From Vandiemenella viatica (Eukaryota; Arthropoda; Insecta; Orthoptera; Morabidae): 64,000 nucleotides of DNA. Shown in pieces: positions 41,000-54,429 of the stretch. The first letter of the stretch is position 1. Every line of letters begins with the position of its first letter. The stretch spans positions 344,310,932-344,374,931 of the forward strand of contig JARYHS010008074.1 of the NCBI GenBank assembly GCA_031002005.1, written 5' to 3'. The position numbers and the translations under genes are program-made. The notes beneath the pieces were generated by a model that ran no database searches, had not been told where the DNA came from, and worked only from the letters and a program-made list of their open reading frames with translations.

Positions 41000-41775
41000 T
41001 AACGAGTTTGGTGTCAACGTCCACTAACAAACATCATCCCGAACAATTTCCAGCCTCTGGCTGGTTTTACGGGGAACATAGTCCTCTCCATCTCCTGCCT
41101 TTCAACATTCCTCAACTTTCACTACTGACAAGTTCGCTCCTCTATCTTGTACAATCTTTTCTATTCTCTTAATCCATCCATCATAGTCTTTGAGGTCTCT
41201 TTCATTCAAATGTCAAATTATACACTTTAGTTGGTATCATTTCGTCCCTCATTCTCTTCGTGTGTCTATTTCACCGGAGTCTTGGTCTTGCAATTGAATC
41301 ATGTACAGGTTCCTCTGATAGTAATTGTGCAACTTGTTTCAAATTCTACTCATCTGAAATTTAATACCAGAGTTGAATTATACTAATATCCCTTTTTTCA
41401 TCGCCCACTTTTCTGAACCAAATGTCAGTATTCGTACAAAGAAAGCCCTCCAAAATTAATTCTGTTAAGTTTCTGGATCAAATCAGGCGTCTGTTACTAC
41501 TGTATGCTTATTGTGGTTGTCTGATTCCCTTCCTATATCTCCCACTCTACCAGACTCCCAAATATTTGATCTCTTCTACAACCTTCAAGTTATCAACTCT
41601 ATAGACTATATCCCGATTAGATCTACCCTTCTTCGGAGTTATAATTACTATTTCGCAATCTTTAGCAGGTAATTCTTTAAAATTCCGCTACTTCCTGCAA
41701 CGAATCCAGATATTCTTGCAATTCTGACTTTTTTCCCATATCATCACATTATCAGAAAAACAACGTAATCCTCAG
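41000..41775 (-). pseudogene. Decayed LINE reverse transcriptase C-terminal region
   Basis: On the minus strand, about 41760 reads DNVMIWEKSQN in place of a FADDVMIWG-like box. Then comes CEIVIITPKKGRSNRDIVYR and NLKVVEEIKYLG (41560-41660), the RT thumb, and later HTKRMRDEMIPTKVYNL (near 41230). It is broken by many stops. It belongs to an RTE- or L1-like non-LTR element distinct from the 24-27 kb copy. Confidence 0.6.
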
Positions 41776-42784
41776 AACCATTATCGAGCATCAAGAGCTG
41801 AATAGCTCCTTTTTACAGATTCCAACTAATGAAAAAAATCGTGATGTGTATGAGAATTCGAATTTTTGATGAAATTCCCGCAGATTTCAAACATTGCTAA
41901 AGTTTTTCGGAGTCTCTACAAGTGATCGGACAATTTTAAGCCCAGAAGGTGGCTACGAGGGAGAGGGTTGTGCTCCATGCTAGTACAATTCAACAGCGCT
42001 AATATTAATGTAGGAGGTAAGAATCTTAAATGCTTTCAAAGGAGAATTGTTTCTTGTTTCTGTTCTTTTATGGACCGTTATTTATATGGTGAAAGTGTTT
42101 TGATCAAAGCCATATTTATTACAACCCTTTAAATAAATTGAATTTATGAACAGCTTTATTTGAATAGTAATCATTTTAGTTGGCAAAGCTGAACATAATA
42201 ATTTTTCTGCTAACGCTTCGAACATTTTCTGTACCTCACATTTTCTGTATTCTCACATCCAGACTATCAGACTAATAAATGTTACTAATGATTAAAAAAA
42301 AAAATCTAGCCCTTCAAGACTCTTTCAGCTTTTACATGCTCGTTCGCAATGATTTCGCGGTGTATGATACATCTCCCTAACAAATTTTCTACTCTAATAT
42401 GTCATGTTCATATGGCATATAGTGTTTAGTATTTGTCCCAAATTATTCTTATCATTTCGCATTTCTTCCATTTTAGGTATCTGGCTAACCAACACACTAA
42501 AATTATGTCGAAAACTCCTTCATAATATCACAACAGTTAGTTTCACTAAAAATACTGAAATTTTAGCCATCTGAGTGTATTCTAAATGAATGTTAACAAA
42601 AATCGAACATGAGATTTGCTTAATCGACTGTATTCTTTCCCAAATATGCACTGTCCGTTTTATTAAGAGATTTCTTCCAAGTGGAATTTGAGCTTAGTGA
42701 TCTTTGAAAGAAATATTGACCACGTACTAAAAACCAGAAGAGCAGTTTCTTCCATATCCTCCCTGCCTTCTGAATTTAGGTTGT
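41776..42784. other. Unassigned DNA
   Basis: No gene or repeat recognised. Confidence 0.5.
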
Positions 42785-42785
42785 G

Positions 42786-42818
<33 letters not shown>

Positions 42819-42819
42819 T
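42785..42819. repeat. TA/GT microsatellite
   Basis: A short (TA)n tract runs into about ten GT repeats. Confidence 0.9.
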
Positions 42820-44082
42820 TTAAACACGTTTTTACACATTTGTTTCTACCACCCGTCGAAACTGCTACTAATACAGAAAATTTGACGGTCGTGGAAGGCA
42901 CACAGGTCCACTTCAAAGATTCTGTGTAGGCAATACTTGAAGTAATGAACCTTCCGCGCCTTATAATGCGTTCAATTTAAACAATTTGTTGCTGTGCATA
43001 TAAAAGCCAAACATGGCACTATTTCCATATATTTGAGAACTATACGTATCTACACAAAGTTAAAAATAACCATTTAGTTGTTATTTGGGGGCATAGATTC
43101 TTAAGACTGCTTTCTCTGGTTAAAGCCACTATGAACTACGTAAACAGCAGCTATCTGTTTCGACAGAGGTGGTGGAAAGGGGAGGGACGGGCATGGGCTC
43201 CACCCCAGTAAGAACCAAATTGTTAGATCTGGAGCATTTATCCTAAAGTTGGAATGTTTGTTGCCTTCTGTCTGTGAAACGTGTACCTTATGTTTTGTCT
43301 GATAAGTGTATTTTGGTTGTGTAGTTTGAGGTGGACATTGGGGACCGTTGCTGATGGCGGAAAACCGTATGAAACCCGCAGTCAGTACGGCCGTTACGTG
43401 TGGTCCAACTCGAACATGGTCCCTTTTGTACTGCCCCACCCACAGCCACAGGGTGTCACTATGAGAACTTAGGCTATGTTGTTTCAAACTTTGAGGTAAG
43501 CGAATGTTTGACATTTTGCTAAGTAGCTGTAACTTATCGACATAAATTACCCCGTATATTACTACGTGCAGTTTCTTTAAAATCCGTCCATTAGTCATTG
43601 TAGGACAGAGACAGATAAATTCAGCAATTAGAACTGAGCGAATGCCAATGGATGCATAATGTTTATTGGAGTCCTTCTGTTGGTTTACATGACACGCTCT
43701 ACAATATTACTTCGCGGTTATTAGTTTTCTCTCCGTTTTCTGTAGAAAATGGTGATGGATTGGAGATCTGATTACTTGTGGAGTGCCATCTCCAGAGCCG
43801 GGAATAAAATTTGCCATAGCATTTATGAATAAATCATCCCGAGACACGCCTGAGTGACTTCGTTAAACGATCGAAAACACGGATCCTGCCGAAAAAGAGG
43901 TCCATAGAATATCGCTCACCCACCAGGCTCGACTTAAATATTACCTATCTGTTTTGTATGTTATAGAAATCTTCTACAAAACACCGTATTAATAAAGCAG
44001 AAAATCTCTTGAACACAGGTTTTGTGAACTAATACGTATTTGAAAACCGAAGAAATATGTGATCGAATTGTCTATATATGCT
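42820..44082. other. Unassigned DNA
   Basis: A 165-residue minus frame (43101-43598) has no domain I recognise and a proline-rich end; probably chance or a decayed repeat. Nothing else seen. Confidence 0.4.
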
Positions 44083-44452
44083 ACTAGCTCGTACCCGCGA
44101 CTTCGTACGCGTGGATTAAGAATTTTTTTGCCAGAATTAAATATAGAAAGTTGTTGGTAACGAAGGATTGGTCCCAAACAATATCGAGTCGGAATAATAT
44201 GACAGGAAAGCTATCACTATATCATTGTACCGTCGAACCTGTCTCTTGAAGAGAATCAATTTCCAACATTTCTGTCACCATTCGATAAGGTCTCAAAATT
44301 TCGTGACTACAACTGTTAATCATACTGGAAAAAATATCCTGCGCCCTTCATACAGATTTCTTTATAAAATTCCATCACAACGACATAGCCATTTAGTCGT
44401 CAAAACGTAACAAAAAGACAGACTTACTTCCGTATTTATAATAATATTACTG
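44083..44452 (+). repeat. ACTAGC/CTTCGT repeat, short complete copy
   Basis: Starts ACTAGCTCGTACCCGCGACT then TCGTACGCGTGG; ends TTAGTCGTCAAAACGTAAC then CCGTATTTATAATAATATTA. Both ends are seen, so this is a compact copy of the family also at 34168, 60262 and 31850 (3' end). Confidence 0.6.
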
Positions 44453-44950
44453 TGGTTCACTCACACACTGACTGCGAACAGCACCTGAGGGATCATTATA
44501 ACGTAAAAAAGTGTACACCTACAACATTTCAAGACTATCTACGATTTGCCTCGCATTGCACCCCTAACTTTCTAATATCTACAGTTTAACATTCAATCCG
44601 AATAACCTACTGCCCAGGCCTGATGAAAAACAGTTTTAAAATCTTATCCTCCACGGAGATTTGAACCGGAGACCACGACGTTCGTAAGCAAGCGCTTTGA
44701 CCACTGAGCTGCCAGACCACTACACGGAAACACGGTACGGAGACGTCCATATCCAACGTGTCTTTCTATCGCCGTATTTCGAAGTTATGAGACAACATGT
44801 GTTATTTATACAGATAATTTTTCAACCAAATGTTGACAGTATTTTTCTCCTGGTTTCAAAGGATAAGTGTGCAAACTTTCATCGAGATCGGATGAAAACT
44901 GTGGATTTATATGAAGAACAAACATACATTCATCTTTATAAATAAAGATA
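44453..44950 (-). repeat. tRNA-SINE composite repeat, inverted copy
   Basis: Reverse complement of 18364-18774 plus 19018-19130 without the nested SINE. The tRNA-like part (minus strand, 44645-44725) has GGTTCAAATC as B box and AGCTCAGTGGTCAAAGCGC as A-box region. Confidence 0.65.
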
Positions 44951-46132
44951 AAAGCGATCGGTAATTGTTTCACATCTAAAACTGTTTACTGAGAGCGTGA
45001 GATATTTTTAGTGTTATATCTGATACTTAATGTATTCCAAATGAGCATATATGCAAATTTGTAAAGAATAAACCAGCACTTGATCCTCGTAAGTGGATAT
45101 ATCTATGCATACGCAGCGATGACATGCGTGAAAAATATCGAACGCTGGGCGATAGTGGTTGAACTGACGCGACCTCCGAAAGTGATATGATAAACATTGA
45201 GGACGGCACACAATCGTCCTCCCTTCCTATATATCGTTCGGATAAAACTTTAACAAATAACGGACTCGCAATTCTTTCAGAACTGCAAGCCCAACTGACA
45301 CTACAAAAATTGTGTAAAATATTGTATATGTGCCTACTGCGTTTAACATTAGTAGATATAGGAACAGTTTTTTTTTTTTTTCGTATGATAGTATATCCGA
45401 ACTCTTAATATGAATGATAGGGTAAAATATAAAGCTATTGAAACGACATATTGTCAGTGAAGAACCATTTTTCTAAAGAAAATATAGGAAAGGAAATACA
45501 ATGAAATCTTTAACAGAAACAATGATGCTTTCCAAAGGGCTGAGAAGAAGTTGAGACACAGATATTTTGCAAGATTTGACGTAACAAGACATTTAAAATA
45601 TAAAGTAATTTTCTGGCTGAAGACTTTTCATTCTTTCGTAGGCTTATTCTGATCTATACTAGCGGTCTGGCAGCAAACTTGATGTCCTCTGTATAAATCA
45701 TAGTCTGGCCAAACATTTTTACTGGTAAACTTTTGCCGTTTTGATTCGAAATACGATAGGATGCTCCGTTGTTCGGATTCCATTCACGACAGAGGTGGCA
45801 TTCAAAGTAACTTAACTCTGTCCCCAGGTTATAAAACCACATGAATTTACTTTTTGAGAGAACAGTACTAATCCCAGGTAATTAACTGAAGTGTGACTTT
45901 AGTTCGGGTCATGTCAGTAAATCCTATTCTATCTGATATCTCCTCCTACTGAGGGGCCTGTTAGGTCATTTTCAATCAGCTGTACAAGCACTTCTGCTAT
46001 TCGAGGTATAGCAGAAAAAACTGCATCTCCTCGTTCACCTAGCATTATAATAATAGTAATTCCGTGTGGTCGTAATGATCTGGAGATAGGGTTTTTATTC
46101 GCTGCGCATTCCGCCCCTATCGTAGCCGCCTT
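44951..46132. other. Unassigned DNA
   Basis: No gene recognised; short T run at 45369-45380. Confidence 0.45.
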
Positions 46133-46347
46133 AACCTAACCCGACAATCCTGCCGGGTACAGGGGACCTGCAGTTTAACGTGAATCCGAACCACGGAAGC
46201 GTTCTGGTGTACTTCACTTTACACAGCAAGACCAGAGGTGAAGGTCGGGTTAAGCGCCTGTGAAAATCCCCGCAGATACAGGGATTCGAACCGGGAACCT
46301 TTAGATCTCCAGTCAGACGCCTTAACCACTGAGCCACCAAACCGCTC
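46133..46347 (-). repeat. tRNA-derived SINE (family 4), minus copy
   Basis: Minus strand: tRNA-like head GTGGCTCAGTGGTTAAGGCG with B box GGTTCGAATCC, then a body with GCTTAACCCGACCTTCACCT and CCAGAACGCTTCCG. It retains clear internal promoter boxes. Confidence 0.7.
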
Positions 46348-47447
46348 CACCTAGCATTGGTTGTTAATGATTCGCCTTCTTATAGACAATACAAAAGTCA
46401 CATCAGTTTCATAAAAGAATTAATCATATAAGGTAAGAGCGCCTCTTGTCCGTGCACTTATGAAAATATATTTGAGCTCAAATATGGAAATAAAATTATT
46501 CACAAAATTGTCCATAAAACCAAAAAGTCAGATTTACTCGTCAATCTGAAAATGTCGATGTGTTCGGTGATGGTCTCATCTGTCGATGGTGAACAATCGC
46601 CGGAAATGCTCTACCTTGTTAGCAAATTCGCAACATATGAAGTACTTTAACTATCGATTAATAAAAATTTACCAATGAACACGAATCTGTAAATGTGATC
46701 ACGATTAAATATGTGTAAGCATTCGTAACTAACACGAGACGAATATTTCCATTATGGATAACCTCTGTCAAATATAAGTACCTAAATTACTGCGCGTTTT
46801 AAGTTGGAAGGGGTGTAAAATTTACTATCCGCACTAAAAATTAAGCTTTAGTCATAAACTGCACGAACCTTCGTACATTTTACAACAAAAAGCTTTTTTA
46901 TATACGCTACGCTACGGTGTGGTGCTAGAAACATAAAATTGGCACATGAAATCGGTATTCGTTACATAAAATTTTATTTGAGAAATTTGTATTTACATGT
47001 ATTATGTCGCAGGCAGGAAGGGAAATTCATCATCAGCTAACTACTTCATTTAAACCCGATAAAAATTCCGAAGGAAGATCTGAAAAGTTTTTTTATGAAG
47101 GGATTTATTAGTATAAAGTTTCTTCTCAGAGTGCTGTTGTATCCATCAAAAGCTGACAACTTGAACCTAGACTGGCACCAAATTTCCTGGAATGTTAGAA
47201 GTAATGAAACAAAATTATTGGCAGTTTTCGCACTTGTTTCTTAAATATTTGTAAATTATTATACCGTCTGTTGACAAATGTTTTCAAATTCATATAATTT
47301 TAGAAGCGTTTCACACTTATGGAATGAAACATTGATAAAGCAGGAAATATTTTAGAATGACGAAGTATTTTTGGAAGTACCTGACCGTAAGCACTATATA
47401 ACATTTTGCGTTACCTGGGTATATCTCGTTTCTATACAAATAATGTA
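46348..47447. other. Unassigned AT-rich DNA
   Basis: Nothing recognised. Confidence 0.5.
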
Positions 47448-47660
47448 GCGTGATTTGATGGCTGATTGATCAAGGCGTCTTTCTGGAGATCGAAAAGTTA
47501 CCGTTTCGAATCCCTGTCTTGGCGGGAATATTCAAGGTTCTTAACCCGACATTCACTTCCGGAACAGTTCGCTGGGTAATTTGAAGTACGCCAGAACGCT
47601 TCCGGTTCTGTTTCCACGTTAAATCGTAAGTATCCTTTGCCCGAAAGGATTACCGAATTA
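47448..47660 (+). repeat. tRNA-derived SINE (family 4), plus copy
   Basis: Same family as 46133-46347: CAAGGCGTCTTTCTGGAGATC, B box GTTTCGAATCC, CTTAACCCGACATTCACTTC, CCAGAACGCTTCCG. The A box is decayed. Confidence 0.65.
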
Positions 47661-50035
47661 TGTTACATACTACTCCTGCGGGAGAATCCAACCAATCTAT
47701 GTAGTTATGATGTTTATAATTACTACACTTTGGGACAATCCTTGATTTTGATAAAGGTCCTGCAGGCTGATGAGGTGTTCGGTTAAACGGTAATAGCTAC
47801 GAGAAATTCTTGCTGTGGTTAAATATTCTGTGACAGATATCAACAAAAAGCATCAATAGGCATATAGTGAAAACATTATGGAGGATACCCCTTTGTGAAG
47901 CAAAATAAAAAAGTGGACTTAAATGTATACTTTGAAGAATACGCACTGCAGGAAAACCGTTGGAGACTATCACCCTGGAAATGTCCACCGGGTTCATGAG
48001 TTGGTGAGAAAGACCAAAGGTTAACAAAGCGGCAGATTTAAAAGATACCTGGCACTACAAGAAAAATGGTAGACCGAAATTTGACAGTTCTTGGGCACAA
48101 ATGTTCAGCCCCTTGGGTGTCGAAATCTTGACATCAGGGACCCATTAATATGCATTGGAACAAATAGAAAATTTCACTAACGTCTTAGCTGTTAAAATGT
48201 TCATTTAGTGTTAAGAGGTCAATATTTTTGCAGTTATTGGGTTTTAAAAAATCTATTACAAAAAGAGAGGTTTCTTGCAAATAGTAAACAAAGCTAGTTG
48301 AGCCTTGTGCAACTGGGGTTCCGTAATCTAACTACGTTAACAGATATATTTTATGTGGTAGCTCAGACGGCATGTGTTTCACACTAAATCAATGCTTGAC
48401 GTATTTCCGAGTCAGATAGCGAACTCCACTCCATGGCTCACCTGAAATAAAAGTTATGTATGTACATCTGGATGCAGTGCACTGAGGGTTTTTTCGTCAA
48501 TTAGTGTTAACAAATGGCAAAATAAAGTAAAAATCAAATCTTGGTTTGCTCGCAACGTTCAAAGTTTATTAAATGTAAATGCTTTTAGTATTTGTCGCAC
48601 AAATGCAGCCTATTGTTGATATTGGGAACAAATTTCTAGTTCGTTCAGAAATATACGATAAATTTATGCTAGGTAGAAATAAATTACTAGAATTATTGTT
48701 TATCCTTTATGTAATAGGATTGCTTCACATTTTTACGTTGAAAAATGTAATGGTTAAGATTTCACAATTTAACATTTATTTATCCTGATAGTTTTCATAT
48801 GAGACATGAAAACAACTGACAACAAATGTTTATTCCTGTACTAAAGAAATACATAAATTATAGTGCTGTCTCTAACATGAGATAGATACTAGCATCTCGT
48901 ATGTTAAAAAAATGTCTTCTCCCATCATTATCATAAGAAAACAAAACAATTATTAATAGTCGGCTAATCTCAGATTTAATTTTATTACAATGAAAGGGTA
49001 GAGTCACCGACAAATATCCTCATCTGTATAGGTCTCCCTGATGGAGAATTTCAGGTTGCATCGAAGTGCAGCAATGCATCGGAGTAATTGAAACTTTGTA
49101 AATTACCGTTTCTGGTGTCCTGATAAACGGCACCGCTGCTTTAGTGGCGATCAAAACAACCACTTGGTCACACTACCAGGACACTGCGTGGAAATAACAC
49201 TTGGTGCACCCAGGCACGGTGAATCGCGACGCCCTGCTAAGACAGATAAGTCCTTTCCGCCTTCCTGTGAACTCTCTATGGCGACGAGTACTTCCAGTGG
49301 CACCTTACGCACTTACGCAGGCCGTAAGTGAGTGTCACGCGCAGCGCACTCCCTGCACACCAGGGCCCCGACCTCACCGCTTCCACGTCAAGAAGCTCTC
49401 CCCTCTTCAACCACTGGCTTCATTTTCCCTCCAGGTCCATCCGCCAAAACCAGAAACAGAAAAAAAATCTCATTGGCTACATGTATTTTCTATCTTGTTC
49501 CTGTTGGTATCTTTGAACTGCCGCTCTAAAAATTTTCTCCAGTCTTGTGCTTCACCCGCTAAATTTGGCTTTCCACTTATCCACAAAACAGTTTTTCATA
49601 ACCTGCAATTTATTTCGCGACACACAGCACCTTCTCTCGTGCCTCCCCAGTCGTACTAATTAAAGCTGCCAGCCCTGTTGAATCTCATGTTGTGTAACTC
49701 TCAGCGCTGATGAATAGGAACGTATCTTGTATTATTATTTAAGGCTGTTTTCACTCTAAATAAGCAAGAATGCCGCGCTTATTTTCTTATTGAAGTAAAG
49801 TATTGAGTAGACATTTTTGCTCATTACAGAAAGTAACAGCAGTTTTGAGGCAGACCTGAAAACAAAATAGTCTAAAATTGGATGTCACTTAGGTCTTTGT
49901 TTTAAAAATTGAAAAAGAAAAAAAACTATCTGTAGTCGAGACGTGCACTCCGACACGATCGGACACAAAAACTAAGTCTCCGTCTCCTCCCCCCCTCCCC
50001 AACTCTTTTACATCTTACGAAGTTTTAAATATCAT
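47661..50035. other. Unassigned DNA with one GC-rich patch
   Basis: Mostly AT-rich without genes. 49180-49420 is GC-richer and contains a + frame of 152 residues (49201-49659) with no known domain. GCC|GTAAGTGAG at about 49322 would serve as a splice donor, so an exon here is conceivable but I cannot support one by phase or homology. Confidence 0.35.
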
Positions 50036-50285
50036 TTTCGGGTTTTAGGTCATCGAAATGCCATCGATTTCATGCACAAGGGTGTGGGAAGATTTTTCTG
50101 TGGTAGGAAAGGGGGCCAGTATTGGAATAAGTTATCTAGAGAAATGAGGAACAATCTATTTAAAATGTTGAAAGAATTTAAAGTTTCAATTTGTAGAGGA
50201 AAAAGTAGGAGTATACAGGAGAAGAGGAAAATGAGTGTAGGTAAATTGCCACCGAGGCGTGCGGCCCGTCGCATTTAAATTAAAA
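50036..50285 (+). repeat. CR1-like LINE 3' end fragment
   Basis: Reads HKGVGRFFCGRKGGQYWNKL then KEFKVSICRG and ends CGTCGCATTTAAATT, the same protein end and 3' terminus as 53540-53770. Only the last ~250 bp are present, a strong 5' truncation. Confidence 0.75.
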
Positions 50286-51369
50286 TAAAGATCAAATTTC
50301 AAACCTGAATCTAATTCAAAGCTAGATACCGAGACAGTTAATAGAGCGACAACAATAGAGCTCAGTTTTCTTCGTGTATTTAGCCCTAAAAAGGGTTCTT
50401 CGCACCTTAAAACACGAGCAATTTCTGAAATTCTAGAAAATTTTTGAATGGTTTCTGCGGCTTCCATAGACAAAATGGAGAGGCCTAACTATCGAAAGAG
50501 TCTGAAACGCAATTAGAATATTAAGAAAATTCTATATTTAAAACAGAAGTAAGGAAAAAAAGAAATATTTTTCTTCAAATTTACATTAGCTTTTAGTTAT
50601 GTTCTTAAGGTTAAGTGGTGACATGAAAGAAAGCACCAGAACTGTACCTGTTAAAACATGAAAAAAGTTTCGTGGTTTCCGGATAGTTCTTGGATTTATC
50701 ATTTATATATTAGACTGGTGTTCTAAAGTAAACTATAATTGGTCTTTGAAAAAGTTCTGCAGTATTTTTCACATAGCAAATTAATTAATACCTCTTGTGC
50801 CCACCCTCCATATCCGACGGATATATATTTGATAGCAATAATGCGTGTTCCATATAGGCTGCCAATTTTTTTTTTTTAGAAAAAACGTAAGTATATTTGT
50901 CTTTGGAAGAGAAAAGTAAAAAGTATATTAAAGAAGTTTTTTTTATTTAGAATTTATTGCACTAAATAAATATTTTTGGTGCTATATATATATATATAAT
51001 CTTTTGAAGTTGAAAAGTGTTGCGTAGTTGATCAGTAACCGTAAACAGATGATTCCAGAGTGTGCGTTTGGTTTCGTCATAAGCACTGTCATTTAGAAAT
51101 TGATAACGCACAAGAGCGGTCTGTTCCATGAATTGTATATTTTTGGTTAGGATACAGTATAGCAACCAAAAATGATATATTGACACTTATCACAAAATAT
51201 CGTTGGGAACCTTACGCCTCTGGCCAGTGCAGAACAATTTCATATTGAATTATAATTTATTCAAACAAAGATCATGGTCACAATAATCTAAAAATAGATG
51301 GACTTATTTTCCCAATGCCAGCTGACAGAATGGTAAAACTCACAGCGCAGGAAATAATATTAATGACAC
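50286..51369. other. Unassigned DNA
   Basis: Nothing recognised apart from a short TA microsatellite at 50984-50998. Confidence 0.5.
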
Positions 51370-53770
51370 AAGGGAACAGAGATTTACAAATACGCTAATA
51401 AGGGAAGGAAGATTTACACAAGTGGTAAAGTAGAACACTAGGGAACAAAATATTTTGGATATATTCCTAATAAAGCCCGATGATAACCTTATGGGCTGTC
51501 AAGGGACCGAAGGAATAAGTGATCATGAAGCATTTCTGATGCATATTAGGGGAATCAGTAAACCAACAGCCAAAATTGAAGGGGGAAATAGGTACAATTA
51601 TAAAAAGGCACAAACTTTCAATCTGAATACATATTTCGGAGAACGTTTCAGCAAATGAAAGGAAGGCACAAGTACAGTAGAGTCAAGGTGGGAAGAGTTC
51701 AAGGAGATAAGAAAGGGAGAAGATAAATTTATTACAAAACAGAAAGTAAAGAGAATTAGAGAACCTTTGAATTATAATAGGGAGGTGAGGAGGTTAAAGA
51801 AGTTGGTAAGAAAAGAACATAAGAGTTAAGAGACAGCAGGGTAGTAGGGAATATTTAAGACAACTAAACAAGGACTTAATAATAGCAAAGAAGGCCGCTA
51901 AAGATGGGTTAATGAAGAGTATTGTCAATGCAGGGGGATCATTGACTGATGCACCTAGAAACTTCTATGGCTACGTTAGAAAACTGAGGGGAAGGGAGGG
52001 TATTGAGACGCTTGTAGATAAGGATGGGGAAGTAACTGAGGATTTTAAAAAGGCAGAGATTTTAAGTAACTGGTTCAATGAGAGCATTAGGGAAAATGAA
52101 TCAGAAACGGGAGGATCTAACTCTGGTAACGAACTTAACATCGCAAATAGAAATGAAGAGACCAAAAAATTTGAAATTCTTCCTGAGGATATCATGAAGG
52201 AAATAAGAAAGCTGAAAAAACATAAAGGGGCTGGTGTAGATAATATTACTACAGATATCTTAAAAATAGCCGGATGTGACTTTGCGCCTTATCTTGAAAT
52301 ATTATATAAATTGAATCTTGATACTTGCTGCTTACCACAGGACTGGAAAACTTCGATAGTAGTGTCGGTACATAAAGGAGAGGTGAGAAACGGAGTCGAA
52401 AATTATAGGCCGATCAGTTTGACATCAGTGGTAAGTAAATTAATGGAGAGATTGATATGCAACCACATTAGAAATATATGTGAGGAGCGTGAATGGTTTA
52501 CAAGTACGCAATATGGCTTTAGGCAAGGACATTCATGCGAATCTCAGTTGTTAGGGTATAAGCAAGATATTACAGATGAAATGGACAAGGGAGGCCGTAT
52601 TGATAGTGTAGCACCAGATCTTTCAAAGACTTTTGACAGTGACCCACATAATGGTAGTAAATAAGGTAAAAACTATTGGAGTGGATGAGAAAGTGATTTG
52701 CTGGGTAGTAGCATTTTTAAAAGGTAAGAACACAAAGTTAGAGTACGAAATGCCGTATCAAAAGAAGTGGAAGTAAAAATGGGAGTTCCACAGGGTAGCA
52801 TATTGCGACCATTGCTATTATTGTTCTAATGAATAATTGTGTTGATTGTTTACTATCAGAAATTAGATTGTTTCCATATGATACAATGCTATATAAAAGG
52901 ATCAAAACGTTAGAAGAGTGTAAACAGCTACAGGGTGATCTGGACTGCATATCTAGTTGAGTTGGTAAACATGGAATGAAGATAAATGCAAAGAAGAGTC
53001 AGCTTATTAGATACACAAATAAAAAACAAAAGGTTAATTATGAATATAAGGTCCGGAAAGAATTGCTTGCTGAAGACTTGAAATGTAAATATCTTGGCAT
53101 TTCAATTGATAACAAGCTTATCTGGGCAAGACACATTGGTCAGGTAGTAGGAAAAGGTTTCAAAATTCTGCACTTGTTGGAGAGAGTGATGAGGGGATGT
53201 ATGAGAGAAGTAAAGGAATTGGGTTTCAAAACTTTTGGTCAGGTCAATACTTGAATTTTGTAACGTAGTATGGGACTCACATTTTGCGTATCAAATATGA
53301 GTTGGAGAGGGTGCAAAAAAGGGCTGCTAGATTTGTTTTTGGAAATTACCGCAGAATACAATCAGTAACAGATATGATAAGAGCTGGAATGGGATTCATT
53401 GCAAGACAGGAGGAGGGTGAAGAGGGACATGGGAATGTACAAGGCGTATACTGGTGATGAGGCATGGAAAGACACTGGTTTATGAATTAAAAGTAATGCA
53501 TGGAAGGGAAAAGATGATCATGATCACATGCTATCACTCCATTTCAGGCACAAGGGTGTGGGAAGATTCTCTTTTTTGGGTAAGGGTGTTGGGGATTGGA
53601 ATAAGTTCCCAAGAGCTATGATGAATAATTTACCAAAAACGTTGAAAGAATTTAAAGTTGAAATTTGCAAGGGCCAAATGTAGGTGGATGCAGGAAAGGC
53701 GGACAATGGGTTTGTAAGGAAATTGCCACCGGAGCATGCGCTCCATTGCAATTTATTTAAATATTATGAT
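51370..53770 (+). mobile_element. CR1-like LINE, 5'-truncated, near-complete ORF2 part
   Basis: Starts within the endonuclease (GRFTQVVK, then ILDIFLIKPDD and the ISDHEAFLMHI signature near 51515). The longest open part, 51912-52664, covers RT motifs through NYRPISLTSVVSKLMERLI, QYGFRQGHSCESQLL and IDSVAPDLSKTFD (palm A). Palm C and thumb lie in shifted frames. The C-terminal part includes KYLGISIDNKLIWARHIGQ (about 53100), GFKILHLLERVMRGC and HKGVGRFSFLGKGVGDWNK. The 3' end is at about 53770. Frameshifts and stops make it inactive. Confidence 0.8.
51912..52664 (+). pseudogene. CR1-like reverse transcriptase fragment
   Basis: A 250-residue open stretch of reverse transcriptase, fingers through palm A. 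It contains KKHKGAGVDNITTDILK, LPQDWKTSIVVSVHKG, NYRPISLTS and DSVAPDLSKTFD. In the last motif LDLSKAFD has become PDLSKTFD but the Asp is kept. The frame is lost just after palm A. The true ORF starts further upstream, in the missing endonuclease region. Confidence 0.75.
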
Positions 53771-54429
53771 TTCACCCTTTCGTTTAGAAATAATGGCGAA
53801 CGGACACGAGTCGACACGAATGCCACGCCACGTGGCCTTCCTTTCATAACATTTTTCACAGTTAAAATGAGGAACAGAACTCACAACAGCATGTGAATAT
53901 TTATTTCCCTCAGTTAATTATCTCCTTATTTAATTTACAATAGTCTGACAAGAGAAAAACGGTACAAAATGTATTCTGGAATCAAAAGGGAAAAAAGCTA
54001 CGTGCTACGTGGGGGGAGGGGGGGTGTTAGAGGCTAAAGCTACGTGGGGGGGAGGGGGGTTCACAGGAGGCCAAAATGCAGCTACGTGGTTTATTCACTC
54101 TCCCTAAGTACACAGATCAAAGGACAAACTACCCCTGATTGATAGGCACGAGGGTGTGCAACTTACATAAGAGCGTTCGGTTCTATGTATTGTATACTTT
54201 AGTAGAAATAAAATATTTTGGCATACTTTATTGTTATGAAGAGGTATGAAGTATAACGATCAAAAATTAAGTATGATACTTTATAATAAAGTACGGTTGG
54301 CAACCCTAGTTCCATACTATCCAATTATACTGAACAATGGTGTGACCAAGTCTTCGAAGGACAGTTCACTTAAATACTTGCTATGTCTCATATCATAGTG
54401 ACCAGGGGATATTCTTTGAAACTCTACGT
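53771..54429. other. Unassigned DNA with duplicated G-rich motif
   Basis: 54000-54060 holds two copies of AGCTACGTGGGGGGAGGGG-like sequence about 35 bp apart. Otherwise nothing recognised. Confidence 0.6.

Noticed and set aside
43101..43598. 165-residue minus-strand ORF as a gene
   Set aside because: No recognised domain, low-complexity end, no splice signals or neighbouring support.
49179..49322. Exon between a CCAG acceptor and GTAAGTGAG donor
   Set aside because: Frames compatible with the phase of the exon at 37 kb hit stops, and no homology is visible.
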